Source: Anaerolineales bacterium (lineage in GTDB: Bacteria; Chloroflexota; Anaerolineae; Anaerolineales; Villigracilaceae). Taken from it: 64,000 bases of DNA. The stretch's first letter is position 1; every line of letters begins with the position of its first letter. Below the pieces are notes generated by a model that saw nothing but the letters and a program-made list of their open reading frames with translations, ran no database searches and had not been told where the DNA came from. This document shows, in pieces, positions 1 to 8,549 of this stretch. Location: positions 682,001 through 746,000 of the forward strand of contig JABTUU010000002.1 of assembly GCA_015075275.1 (NCBI GenBank), written 5' to 3'. The translations under genes and the position numbers were made by a program.

Positions 1-1
1 T

Positions 2-1438
2 GCCTTGCCAGTCTATTATGCGATTCGTTTGATCGGACTCCTCAGTTATGCCCTGCTCGCCTGGCTGGCGGTGCGATTCATCCCGTTCGGCAAATGGATT
101 CTCGCCATCCTCGCCGCGTCGCCCGTCGCCATTTTGCAAGCATCCACCATCAGCGCGGATGCGATCTCGAACGGCATCGCTTTTCTTTTTATTGGAGGCG
201 CGCTCGCTATCGCAAGTCAAAAAGAAATTCGCTGGAAAGAGTGGGGCTGGCTATCGCTATTATTCTTCATTTTGTTTTTGGGAAAAGTCAACATCGTCCC
301 TCTGGCTATCATCCCCTTCATCATCATTCCTCCCTCGCGCTTCAACATGCGATACGGATACATCCTCCTGCTCGCAACAACCATCGCGCTTTTTGCAATC
401 GAAGTCGCTGGCTGGAATCTACTCGCCTATTCACAACTGCATACCGCGCCCGAAGGGACCAGCCCCGCCGGGCAAGTGTCATTCATCCTCAACAACATTC
501 CCGAATTCCTATCCATCCTCGGCGGAACGATTCGCGGCAGAGGGTTTAGTTATCTTTTAGATTGGGTCGCCATCTACGGCTTTGCCTATTGGCCCGTCCC
601 CGCATGGACGTTTTATCTATTCGCCGCCGCGCTGATCGCTGCCCTGTTCATCAACAACGATTCGATTCCAACTCGAACGCGGATTGGATTGTTATTCGTC
701 TTCATCGCGTCATACGTCGGCACATACATTCTGATGTATGTCACTTTCAACCCAGTGGGATTTAAATCCATCGAAGGCGTGCAAGGACGTTACTTCACGA
801 CAGTCATGCCGCTTCTTTTCGTCGGGCTGGCTGGTCTGCCCCTCTTCAAGCGGATTCGCATCCCCAGCGCTCTTCCCGTCATTCTCTCCGTTTTGAGTCT
901 CCTCTTCTACACAACAGGGATGTATCTCTCCTATCACGTAGTCTGCGGCTCGCAATTTTATCAAGCGGGTTTATGCTACCAACCCAATTACAAAAACTGG
1001 GCGCCTGATGAACGCTATTCAAACCCCATCTCAACGCAACTGACTCTCAAACAGGAAATCGTTTTGGAATGTAACGGCGCAAGCGAAGTCCGCGTGTGGA
1101 TGAACGCCAGCAAAGCAGATTCCGCTGGAATGACCGAGTTCACTTTGCAAGACGTTGATCAAGGGCGCGAGATCGTCAACGAGGTCGTCAACAACTCCGA
1201 CCTCCCCACAGGAGATTGGTACGCCATTCCGTTCGATACCGATTGGGAATCGCTGGGCAAGTTTTATCTGCTCACCATTTCATCAAACGATACCGGTCCG
1301 CAAATCGCCTACTCGTTGAGAGCCGAATACCCCGCAGGGAAATTATTTGAAAACGACCAACCCGTGCCGCAAGATATGATCTTCCAAACAGGTTGTGTCG
1401 CAGGCTGGGATGCGCTCCGCCATTTCAATGCGCCTTAA
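2..1438 (+). CDS. DUF2142-like integral membrane protein, 5' end cut by window edge
   Basis: The frame is open to the left edge, so the true start lies outside the window. About 10 hydrophobic segments fill the first 310 visible residues. The loop ASPVAILQASTISADAISNG resembles the P-x-x-x-Q-A-S-x-S-x-D-A signature of DUF2142 membrane proteins. The last 160 residues are hydrophilic and look like an extracytoplasmic beta-rich domain. DUF2142 proteins often sit in surface polysaccharide loci with GT39-type enzymes, which fits the neighbours here, but no reaction is established. It converges on the HD-domain gene with only two bases between the stops. Confidence 0.75.
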   Translation, partial: ALPVYYAIRLIGLLSYALLAWLAVRFIPFGKWILAILAASPVAILQASTISADAISNGIAFLFIGGALAIASQKEIRWKEWGWLSLLFFILFLGKVNIVPLAIIPFIIIPPSRFNMRYGYILLLATTIALFAIEVAGWNLLAYSQLHTAPEGTSPAGQVSFILNNIPEFLSILGGTIRGRGFSYLLDWVAIYGFAYWPVPAWTFYLFAAALIAALFINNDSIPTRTRIGLLFVFIASYVGTYILMYVTFNPVGFKSIEGVQGRYFTTVMPLLFVGLAGLPLFKRIRIPSALPVILSVLSLLFYTTGMYLSYHVVCGSQFYQAGLCYQPNYKNWAPDERYSNPISTQLTLKQEIVLECNGASEVRVWMNASKADSAGMTEFTLQDVDQGREIVNEVVNNSDLPTGDWYAIPFDTDWESLGKFYLLTISSNDTGPQIAYSLRAEYPAGKLFENDQPVPQDMIFQTGCVAGWDALRHFNAP

Positions 1439-1440
1439 CT

Positions 1441-2013
1441 TTATTGCGACGAGATATTCCCCACCAGCCCTAACTCGGGCGCGATCCTTCGCATCGCTTG
1501 AATCACATTCCTTGTATGTTCCCACAACTCGACGCCAAACTCCTGCGCGGCGTGTTCCATTTCCACGCGCGACGTTCCCGCCGCGAAGGCTTTATCCTTC
1601 CACTTCTTTTTGACGGAACTCGCCTCAAGATCGTACAGCGACTTGGACGGTCTCACCAACGCGACGGCAGTGATCAAGCCTGTGATCTCGTCGCACGCGC
1701 AGATGGCTTTACGTCGCATCGTGTCGCGCGGCAAATTGAGATGATCCGCGTGACTCAAAATATCCTGAATAATATCCTCGGGCACGCCGCGCTCGCGCAG
1801 CATCGGCGCTCCATCCTGCGGATGCTGCTCCAGCGTCGGGTGAATCTCCCAATCAAAATCGTGAAGCAGACCGATCAAGCCCCATGCCTCGGGGTCTTCG
1901 CCGAACTTCTCCGCGTAGAATCGCATCGCGGCTTCCACCGCAAGCATGTGATGAACAAGCCCTTCGTTCTTCACATATTCACGCACAAGAGATAACGCCT
2001 CATCATGTGTCAT
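1441..2013 (-). CDS. HD-domain phosphohydrolase
   Basis: This 190-residue protein has the HD-superfamily pattern: His22 early, the His51-Asp52 pair in LLHDFDWEIHP, and a later HADHL. Such proteins are metal-dependent phosphohydrolases, often acting on nucleotides; the substrate cannot be read from the sequence. It is close in size and layout to stand-alone HDIG-type proteins of Chloroflexota and Firmicutes. The ATG follows an AGGAG ribosome site. It lies downstream of plsC in the same direction and may be cotranscribed, with 82 bases between. Confidence 0.82.
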   Translation of the reverse strand: MTHDEALSLVREYVKNEGLVHHMLAVEAAMRFYAEKFGEDPEAWGLIGLLHDFDWEIHPTLEQHPQDGAPMLRERGVPEDIIQDILSHADHLNLPRDTMRRKAICACDEITGLITAVALVRPSKSLYDLEASSVKKKWKDKAFAAGTSRVEMEHAAQEFGVELWEHTRNVIQAMRRIAPELGLVGNISSQ

Positions 2014-2095
2014 ACTATTCTCCTAACGACGTTCACTTTAGATTCATACCAATAAAACCGTTTTCGTATTCAATAATAGTAGAGCGCGTCAAAGG

Positions 2096-2806
2096 CTAAT
2101 CTGAGTTGACGCGAGACGGTTCGATCGCCGTTTCAGCATACGCGCCTCTATATTCCTCAGGCAATAACCCCGCCACATGCGACATAACCAAGTCTGCGTT
2201 TTGCTGTCTCAATTCATGACGACGCGTCCCCTTGGCTTCGATCCTCGGCAAAACGATCGGCTTCCCGATGCGCATTTCAAGCGTCAGCCTTGGACGTTGC
2301 CGCACACGGCGCAAAAAGTCAGTCGTCGTGCCGACCAGCCCAACAGGCAACACTGGCGCGCCGGTCTGTTCAACGATATAAGCGATGCCGGGCTTGGCGC
2401 GCCGCATAGCGGTCACATGCGAACGACCGCCTTCGGGCGACATTAGCAGCGGTCTGCCTGAATTAAGAATATGAACGACCTTAACCAGCAAGGCGCGATC
2501 AAACTCGCCGCGATGCACAGGGATAACGCCATACATTTTGAGTATCGTCCCTTCAAAGGGTTTATCAAATACGTTTGACGCGCCGGCGATCTCAACCGGC
2601 TCGGGCCAAAACGCGCCAGCAAACGGAGGGTCGAACATCGAAACGTGATTCACCGCGACAATGTAGGGCTTTCCGCGCGGGATGTTTTCTTCGCCGTCAA
2701 TACGCACGTCGCTAAGCAGGCGGAAGACTCCGCGCCCAAACGGTTTCAACAGCGCACGAAAGATGCGATTCCGCCGGGGCGCGCGATACGCTTTATTTAC
2801 CGACAT
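2096..2806 (-). CDS. plsC: 1-acyl-sn-glycerol-3-phosphate acyltransferase
   Basis: The 236-residue protein carries the acyltransferase HX4D motif in NHVSMFD (His54, Asp59) and a second block SPEGGRS (residues 123-129), the counterpart of the phosphate-binding EGTRS block. PlsC transfers the second acyl chain to lysophosphatidic acid at the inner membrane to give phosphatidic acid. It overlaps the end of cmk by 10 bases, so the two are probably translated together. Other lysophospholipid acyltransferases share these motifs, so the exact acceptor is not certain. Confidence 0.85.
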   Translation of the reverse strand: MSVNKAYRAPRRNRIFRALLKPFGRGVFRLLSDVRIDGEENIPRGKPYIVAVNHVSMFDPPFAGAFWPEPVEIAGASNVFDKPFEGTILKMYGVIPVHRGEFDRALLVKVVHILNSGRPLLMSPEGGRSHVTAMRRAKPGIAYIVEQTGAPVLPVGLVGTTTDFLRRVRQRPRLTLEMRIGKPIVLPRIEAKGTRRHELRQQNADLVMSHVAGLLPEEYRGAYAETAIEPSRVNSD

Positions 2807-3483
2807 AGCGCTAATGCTTTCTCAAAAACCGCATCCGCGTCCATCTGATCCGAATCAATAATCACCGCATCGTCAGCGGCTTTGAGCGGAGCCACATCGC
2901 GCGTCGAATCAATGCGATCGCGCTCAATCACTTTCGAAAGGATTTCGCTATAATCCGCCGCGCCGCCGCGCAGAAGTATTTCATGGTAGCGTCTCATCGC
3001 GCGCTGTTCGGCGCTCGCATCGAGATAAATCTTCAAATCAGCTTCGGGCAAAACGACCGTGCCGATATCGCGCCCCACCATCACGACCTTGCCGCGCAAC
3101 CCGACACGGCGCTGCTGCCGGCTCAACGCGCTGCGCACGCCGCGATACGCAGAGACGCGCGATACGCTCGCGTCCACGTCGGGCAGGCGCGTTTCCCATG
3201 TGATATCTTGCCCTTCCACGAGGACGTCGCAAGCGCGTCCATCGGGCGCGGAGGCGGGAGCCACGTCAATATGCGTCTTTTCAGCCAACAAGGTTATCGC
3301 AGTTTCATCGTTTATATCAAATCCGCGCTCCAGCGTCAGCCAGGTGACCGCGCGATACATCACGCCGGTATCGAAAAACAAATAACCGAGCGTGTGGGCG
3401 AGTCGCAACCCCAGCGTGGATTTTCCCGAGGCGGCAGGTCCGTCAATAGCGATGATCAAGGGAGTCGCAGTCGCCACGATCAC
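2797..3483 (-). CDS. cmk: Cytidylate kinase
   Basis: The 228-residue protein begins with a P-loop, IDGPAASGKST (residues 13-23), followed by YLFFDTGVMYRAVTW, the signature of bacterial CMP/dCMP kinase. VMVGRDIGTVVLPEADLKIY and the RAMRRYHE region are also typical of Cmk. It phosphorylates CMP and dCMP with ATP, feeding CTP, dCTP and lipid synthesis. The start ATG overlaps the stop of the upstream GT39 gene as ATGA, and the end overlaps plsC, giving a tightly packed GT39-cmk-plsC unit. Length is normal for the family. Confidence 0.95.
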   Translation of the reverse strand: MIVATATPLIIAIDGPAASGKSTLGLRLAHTLGYLFFDTGVMYRAVTWLTLERGFDINDETAITLLAEKTHIDVAPASAPDGRACDVLVEGQDITWETRLPDVDASVSRVSAYRGVRSALSRQQRRVGLRGKVVMVGRDIGTVVLPEADLKIYLDASAEQRAMRRYHEILLRGGAADYSEILSKVIERDRIDSTRDVAPLKAADDAVIIDSDQMDADAVFEKALALCR

Positions 3484-5234
3484 TTTCCTCCGCGCGCATC
3501 GGGAAATAGATTATCGCGCGCCCATAAGATAATCGTTTCATGTTCCATCGGCAGTTCGCGGAAAATCAGCCACTTCAGCCAATCTTGCGCTTTGAGATTC
3601 GCCCATTGAGGCTGTCCCCTCCACAGAAAATCTTGCCCGCGATAGGCGGAGGTTAAGCCAAGGCTGTCCATCGGCGGCGTGATGACAATTGGCGGTTCCG
3701 CTTGCGCGTCGAGAACCGCAGCCGTTTGCGCCGAATGATTCCGCAAAACCCATTCAAGGGCGGGAGAAGCAACGCCCGAAATAATAACAGGCTGCGACTG
3801 AGGATGACCGAGGCTGAATTCGGAAAGATCGTTCACGCTGGCAAGCAGCAGGTCCGCTTGAATCGCGCGCGGATCCGCGCTCCACAATTCAACTCCGTTC
3901 GGGTTGCGCAATCCGCTGGCGCCCCATGCCGCAGCCATTGCATAAACGCCAAGAAAAACTGTAAAAGCGAGCGTTGCGCCAATGCGTGCAATACGCGCCG
4001 ACCAGCCCAGCGCCGTCAGCGCCACACACGCAATAACAATCGCCAGCGAGCCGAGCAACGCCAGTATCCGCGCATTTTGCACTTCGCCGAGGAACGGTAA
4101 GATAACAGGGAATTGGCTATAAGGGTTGAGAGCGATCCCCGAAACGCTGAACCAAGTGTAAACCAATAGGATGGAAAGCGCGACGGCAACGATACCGACT
4201 TCCTTATACTCCTCGCGTTTAATCTCAAAGAGACGCACAAGTTCAAACGCGCTTAAAGATAACAAAGGAACGATCGCCCACGCCAGTTCAGCCGGCTGAC
4301 GGTAAAACACCGCGAGCAGAAGCGACACACAGAGCCAGATCGTCAGTCGCTTAGCGCGTTTGCCGTTAGTTCGCAAGGCGCGGAAGATGGCAAGCGCGGC
4401 AAGGAAGACGCCTAACGACTCATAGACAAAAAATGTAAAGAGAATTCGTCCGGGCGACGTGACCGTCGGCGCAACCCAACCGTTAAGATAGGCGATAAAA
4501 GAAGAGAACGCGGCGCTCAATCCGCTAGGGACAGTGAAGAAGAGAGTTCCACCGAGAAGGAAGGCGACAATAATGGAGATAAGCAATTGAGGATTCGTAA
4601 TTGATAATTGAGAAATTGGCAATTTTGGATTTGCAATTGGCGCTTCCCGATTCTCGAGAGGAGGCTGGGCTTCCGCAGCGTTCGGCTTCATACCGCGAAT
4701 AAAAAGATAGGTTATACCGAGAGTCAGCAAACCAGCCCAAAGCGACGGGCCGGAGAGAAGCGCGAGACCGGCAAAGATGCCAGCGGGGATGATTTGGTTG
4801 CGATTCCACATTGCCCATGCGAATAAGACGAACGCCACGGCGAGCATGGTCCCGTTCGCCTGACGCGAAAGCGCGACGAGTCCGGGATCGAAGGCGAAGA
4901 GGCAGGCGAGGATCAACGCCGGGCGCGGGTGAATCTTTTCGCGGAAGAAATATGGGACAAAGACTAGAGCGCTCCCGGCAAGCGCGGGAAGGAAACGCGC
5001 GAGGAAGTTTGCGCTTTCCATGATGGCGAACGATGCGGCGGTGAAGAGAATGTACGCAGACTGCGGCGCGAGCAAAGGAGATTCGCCGCGCGCGAGGGCG
5101 AACGATTGCAGGGCGAGAGTCGCTTCCGAGTCGGTGAGCGGCGTCGCGCCGAGCGCGATGAATCGCAAGGCGAGGGCGAGAAGAAAAGCCAGCCCGTACA
5201 GCCAGCCTTCGTGTTTGATGGTGGGGGAATTCAT
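3480..5234 (-). CDS. GT39/PMT-type membrane glycosyltransferase-like protein
   Basis: The 584-residue protein has about 10-12 membrane helices, with an acidic motif (TDSEATLAL, residues 34-42) in the first extracytoplasmic loop, where lipid-sugar-dependent GT-C enzymes keep a catalytic Asp/Glu. A periplasmic C-terminal part (about 430-584) follows. Family GT39/PMT enzymes transfer sugars from polyprenyl phosphate donors; donor and acceptor are unknown here. A cytoplasmic loop around residues 190-220 is encoded by a dispersed repeat (4576-4660) and reads as low-complexity text, so it is probably not part of the ancestral protein. Confidence 0.75.
   Translation of the reverse strand: MNSPTIKHEGWLYGLAFLLALALRFIALGATPLTDSEATLALQSFALARGESPLLAPQSAYILFTAASFAIMESANFLARFLPALAGSALVFVPYFFREKIHPRPALILACLFAFDPGLVALSRQANGTMLAVAFVLFAWAMWNRNQIIPAGIFAGLALLSGPSLWAGLLTLGITYLFIRGMKPNAAEAQPPLENREAPIANPKLPISQLSITNPQLLISIIVAFLLGGTLFFTVPSGLSAAFSSFIAYLNGWVAPTVTSPGRILFTFFVYESLGVFLAALAIFRALRTNGKRAKRLTIWLCVSLLLAVFYRQPAELAWAIVPLLSLSAFELVRLFEIKREEYKEVGIVAVALSILLVYTWFSVSGIALNPYSQFPVILPFLGEVQNARILALLGSLAIVIACVALTALGWSARIARIGATLAFTVFLGVYAMAAAWGASGLRNPNGVELWSADPRAIQADLLLASVNDLSEFSLGHPQSQPVIISGVASPALEWVLRNHSAQTAAVLDAQAEPPIVITPPMDSLGLTSAYRGQDFLWRGQPQWANLKAQDWLKWLIFRELPMEHETIILWARDNLFPDARGGK
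4576..4660. repeat. Dispersed A/T/G-rich repeat inside the GT39 gene
   Basis: This stretch is built of repeated words such as GTAATTGATAATTGAG and GCAATTGG, unlike the GC-rich coding DNA around it. Similar words recur at 7661-7710, 12161-12207, 12841-12894 and 39145-39180. It is read in frame and adds about 28 residues (PIANPKLPISQ-type text) to a loop. Confidence 0.6.
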
Positions 5235-5262
5235 ATCAGTATTTTACTCTGGATGGTTACAA

Positions 5263-5490
5263 AAGATTGCTTCGTCTAGGGTAATCGCATTTGACTTTCT
5301 AATAAGCGTATATATGGCTATTTTTTCGATTAATCCCTTGTCATGTCTAAATATAGGTTTCCACATATTGGCTATATCCTATAAATATGACGATTCCTTC
5401 CATATATAGGGATTACATTTTGAAATGCGATTACCCTATTGCTTCGTCAGCCACTCGCCGTTTAAGGCTCGGGCTTCCTCGCAATGATAT
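5263..5490. repeat. Extragenic palindromic-type repeat, split by a MITE
   Basis: The left piece (5263-5276, AGATTGCTTCGTC) and the right piece (5449-5490, ending CTTCCTCGCAATGATAT) together form one repeat of the AGATGCTTCG...CTCGGCATGACAT type that is complete at 8461-8544. The MITE-like element lies exactly between them. Confidence 0.65.
5277..5438. mobile_element. MITE-like element with 16-bp terminal inverted repeats
   Basis: The 162-bp element starts TAGGGTAATCGCATTT (5277-5292) and ends with the exact reverse complement AAATGCGATTACCCTA (5423-5438). It is flanked by a 10-bp direct repeat TTGCTTCGTC (5267-5276 and 5439-5448), the expected target duplication. The interior is strongly AT-rich, unlike its surroundings, and codes for nothing. 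Elements of this form are moved in trans by a full-length relative. A 10-12 bp duplication is typical of IS4-type elements, so an IS4-like parent is a guess. No transposase is in the window. Confidence 0.8.
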
Positions 5491-5495
5491 GGATG

Positions 5496-7943
5496 CTACG
5501 GAACTTCGTAGATCGTCACATTCCCTTGTTGAAACACAATCTTGAATAGACTGTTGAATTTGCCTTCGTCTATTGGATAGGTACTGCGTTCCAGTCCGCC
5601 GATGTAGATGTAGCGGATGTTGTGCTTTGTAACGATGTCCTGCGCGGTGAGTCCATCCGGCGTGGTGTAGAGCCTTTCAATATCCTGCCGACGCGTGCCT
5701 AGCAGTGTGTAGTCGCGCCATTGACCTTCGTGATTGTCCCAGCCTAAGACGGTCGGTAAGCCGGTGTAGTTTGCGATCCGCCCGTAGGAGGAGTAGGCGT
5801 CGCGCGTTGCCTCCACGATCACCCCGTCCGGCGCGGAGCGGAGCCATTCGATCGCCGCGGCTTCATCGGGGTTCTCCATCCTCACCCGGTCGAAATCGTC
5901 GAGCGAATAACCGAAGAACGGCGGCTTGAAGTTATTTGTCTTGTTCGCAAACCCAAGCGTGGGATAGGTCAGCCCGACGATCAAAACCATCGCAAAGACA
6001 ACCGAGAAGATCCCGTTTGCCCAGCCTCGTAAATTTCTGAGTAAGACGGCGACCGCGTATGCGGCGGCGAGGGAGAGGACCATCCATGCTTGAAAGTAGA
6101 ATTTGAAAATGGTGTTGATGCGATATCCGAAATTATCGCGCAAGTAAACAAACTCCGGACCGAGGATCAACAAAAGCCCAAGGACGATCAGCAACAATGC
6201 AAAGCCATGCGATGGCTGACGTTCTTCTTCGGACGCAACATCTTCGGCATGTTCATTGGTCAATAAATACGATAATGTGGGGATTAACAATGCCAGCAAT
6301 GTGACGAGACTGCCGATGTATGCCAGTCGCCGCGACATACTTGCGGCGACGAATCCGCTTACGCCACCGGCTTGCGACACGATCAACGGGTCAATTAGAT
6401 CCGGGCGGACATACAAGGCGACAGCGCCGACCGCGAACATTGCGAGAAATAAAACGAACACAAGGCCGAATGATATTTTCAGTCCGGCGCTCCAATTCGC
6501 GGAGCCGGTTGCGCGGCGATACAACAGGAACGCGAACAACGGGATGAATAGCGTTCCCCACATCACCCACAACTGCGCCCCGCGCGTGGGATACATGAAC
6601 GATGGCAGAACTCCGCCCGCCTGCGAATCGAAGCCGATGAAGAACGGGAGGTACATGGCGTACGCGACGGCCAGCATGGAGACACCCAACAAGATAAGCT
6701 CTTCGAGTCTTTCCCAGCCCCAGCCTGATTCGCGCGCCCGAGCCAGCGCGTACGCGAAGAGGATCAACGCGCCGCCGATGAGAATATCCCATGTGTTGAG
6801 GAAGGCAAGCCCGCCGATGAGCAGGGCGATGACGAAGAAGCCGGTCTTGCTGATCTTCAACTGCGCAACATAAAAATTCGTTATCCCTTTGAAGCCGCCG
6901 AGGAAGAGATTCAACGCGACCGCGATCGTCAATAACACGAACGGCATCGCCAGGATGTGTGGATGCAGGTCGCTGAGGATGAACGAAAACGCGGGGAACT
7001 CGCTGATCACGTCGCCTTTAAAATTGTTTTGCAGATCGTAGTCCATGATCACGCGCGAAGCGCGCCACCACCACAAGTAGCGGTCAGGGATCCATTGGAG
7101 AGGTTGCGCGGGCGCGTCTCTCAATTCGGGGATGCCAAGCCACGTCCAGAAATTATTTCCGTTCGTCCAGAACACTCCGCGGCGGTGGAGGACTTCGAGG
7201 AAGCCCTCGACGTTGGAGATGAGAAGGAGGAATAATGGCGCAAGAAGAGCGCGCCCGATTTCAGATTTACGATTTTCGATTGACGATTGACGGTCGGGGA
7301 CTGGAGACTGGAGACTGGCGAGGAGATTGTATAAGATTCCATACGCGCCGACGGCGGAGAGGGCGAAGACGAGCGAGATCATCAAGTTGAACGCGGCGGT
7401 GGCGGGTGTGCCGGTCATCTTCGCCAGCATGGAGGTCATCACATAGCCGAAGTGGTAATACGAAATGGAATAGCCGGAAAGCCACAAGTCGCGCGGAGGG
7501 AACGTCGGCGAGTTCATGATGCCGTTGATCATCATCAACTCCATCGGCTTTTCGGTGCCGAGGATCTCCGGATTCCCCGCGCGGACGAACGCCATGAAAG
7601 CGAAGGCGAGGAGGAAGAGGATTTCGGTTGTGATGATGAGGGAGCGATTCGATTTGAGGAAAGAGAGAATTGGAGAATTAGAGATTGGTAATTGGTAATT
7701 CGTAATTGCCCATGCGCTCAAGCCTGTGAGAACCAGCAGCCCCAACAACAGACCACCGATGTCATTTTGGGCGATGTGGAATGAGGCGAGGAGCCAGAAG
7801 GCGTAGCCCCAGACCAGCAAGCCGAACGCGCGCGAGATGGTGTAGCCGCGATCTTTCAACGCGGGGAAGAGACGATGCGCGAGGGGAAAGGTCAGCCAGC
7901 CGAGGAGGGTGGAGAGGAGGTACCAGAGGAAAAAGGAAAACAT
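5496..7943 (-). CDS. Chlor_Arch_YYY (DUF2298) multi-spanning membrane protein
   Basis: The 815-residue protein has about 20 hydrophobic segments and the tyrosine-rich signature SGYSISYYHFGYV (about residues 158-170), followed by SDLHPHILAMPFVLL, both hallmarks of the YYY family found in Chloroflexota and archaea. The family resembles GT-C glycosyltransferases in layout, but its reaction is not known. The last 150 residues form an extracytoplasmic domain shared with the C-terminus of the giant fusion protein next door (GLPTVLGWDNHEGQWR versus GLPDVVGWQWHQQQQR), so the two are paralogues. Two loops are encoded by dispersed repeats (7258-7320, 7661-7710). Confidence 0.85.
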   Translation of the reverse strand: MFSFFLWYLLSTLLGWLTFPLAHRLFPALKDRGYTISRAFGLLVWGYAFWLLASFHIAQNDIGGLLLGLLVLTGLSAWAITNYQLPISNSPILSFLKSNRSLIITTEILFLLAFAFMAFVRAGNPEILGTEKPMELMMINGIMNSPTFPPRDLWLSGYSISYYHFGYVMTSMLAKMTGTPATAAFNLMISLVFALSAVGAYGILYNLLASLQSPVPDRQSSIENRKSEIGRALLAPLFLLLISNVEGFLEVLHRRGVFWTNGNNFWTWLGIPELRDAPAQPLQWIPDRYLWWWRASRVIMDYDLQNNFKGDVISEFPAFSFILSDLHPHILAMPFVLLTIAVALNLFLGGFKGITNFYVAQLKISKTGFFVIALLIGGLAFLNTWDILIGGALILFAYALARARESGWGWERLEELILLGVSMLAVAYAMYLPFFIGFDSQAGGVLPSFMYPTRGAQLWVMWGTLFIPLFAFLLYRRATGSANWSAGLKISFGLVFVLFLAMFAVGAVALYVRPDLIDPLIVSQAGGVSGFVAASMSRRLAYIGSLVTLLALLIPTLSYLLTNEHAEDVASEEERQPSHGFALLLIVLGLLLILGPEFVYLRDNFGYRINTIFKFYFQAWMVLSLAAAYAVAVLLRNLRGWANGIFSVVFAMVLIVGLTYPTLGFANKTNNFKPPFFGYSLDDFDRVRMENPDEAAAIEWLRSAPDGVIVEATRDAYSSYGRIANYTGLPTVLGWDNHEGQWRDYTLLGTRRQDIERLYTTPDGLTAQDIVTKHNIRYIYIGGLERSTYPIDEGKFNSLFKIVFQQGNVTIYEVP
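7258..7320. repeat. Dispersed repeat inside the YYY gene
   Basis: It consists of the words GATTTACGATTTTCGATTGACGATTGACGG and GGACTGGAGACTGGAGACTGG joined in tandem. The first part recurs just outside the same gene at about 7947-7974. It is translated in frame into a loop reading SLQSPVPDRQSSIENRKS. Confidence 0.6.
7661..7710. repeat. Dispersed repeat inside the YYY gene
   Basis: Repeated words AGAGAATTGGAGAATTAGAG and TTGGTAATTGGTAATTCGTAATTG occupy a loop and are read as NYQLPISNSPIL. The same words occur in the GT39, fusion and pyrE genes. Confidence 0.6.
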
Positions 7944-7988
7944 TTCGATTTACGATTTTCGATTGACGATTGATGCTTCACAAATGAA

Positions 7989-8071
7989 ATGTCACCCTGA
8001 GGGAGCGGTTTCCAGCGACCGAAGGGTCTGCTTGTTGGTGAGGAGATGCTTCGCTTCGCTCAGCATGACAT
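7989..8071. repeat. Extragenic palindromic repeat, TGTCACCCTGAG type
   Basis: It starts ATGTCACCCTGAG and ends CAGCATGACAT, so the outer ends pair (ATGTCA with TGACAT). Internal blocks GAAGGGTCT and GAGATGCTTCG match the copy at 8461-8544. The two copies bracket the DUF952 gene. Confidence 0.7.
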
Positions 8072-8076
8072 ATCGT

Positions 8077-8433
8077 TTAGAGATTATCCGGCGGGACGAA
8101 GACATCGTCCGCATTGCGTTCCATGTCCAACGTTTTCACGACTGCATCGAGATTGATCGAGCCGTAAACGTGCGGAAACGTATCATCTTCGGGAACGCCG
8201 GGGGGCGGACCGCCGGAAGGCTTTTCCCATTTCACGGGCGCGGTTAGTTTCGATTCGTCTATCGCGAGAATCGTCAATTTGCGGCGCGTCGCAAAGAAAT
8301 TCATTGCGACTGGAACAAGCTGAGATTGGGTTGAACAATGGATAAATCCTTCTGTCTTGAGGCTATCGGCGGCATACGAGCCGATTGCCAGCGCATGTCG
8401 CCAACTTGTGCGAAAGGTGAGGTGATAGATCAT
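8077..8433 (-). CDS. DUF952 domain protein
   Basis: The 118-residue protein matches DUF952 by GFIHCST (residues 30-36) and the C-terminal FPHVYGSINLDAV. DUF952 is a small fold related to ADP-ribosyltransferase-like proteins, but no activity is established for this gene. It stands alone, framed on both sides by copies of the same palindromic repeat, and has no close operon partner. Length is normal for the family. Confidence 0.85.
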   Translation of the reverse strand: MIYHLTFRTSWRHALAIGSYAADSLKTEGFIHCSTQSQLVPVAMNFFATRRKLTILAIDESKLTAPVKWEKPSGGPPPGVPEDDTFPHVYGSINLDAVVKTLDMERNADDVFVPPDNL

Positions 8434-8460
8434 GTCAACTCCTGTTCTTCTTATATAGAG

Positions 8461-8544
8461 ATGTCACCCTGAGCGATAGCGAAGGGTCTCCTCCATTGAG
8501 AGGGAGATGCTTCGTCGCCGCAAAGCGGCTCCTCGGCATGACAT
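8461..8544. repeat. Extragenic palindromic repeat, TGTCACCCTGAG type
   Basis: The clearest copy of the family: ATGTCACCCTGAGCGATAGC at one end, CTCGGCATGACAT at the other, with GAAGGGTCTCC and GAGATGCTTCGTCG between. An inner hairpin is formed by GCCGC-AAA-GCGGC. Confidence 0.75.
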
Positions 8545-8549
8545 AGTTG

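Noticed and set aside
5020..5409. A 129-codon open frame ending in the MITE-like element
   Set aside because: The first part is antisense to the GT39 gene and the rest is AT-rich element DNA; no ribosome site.
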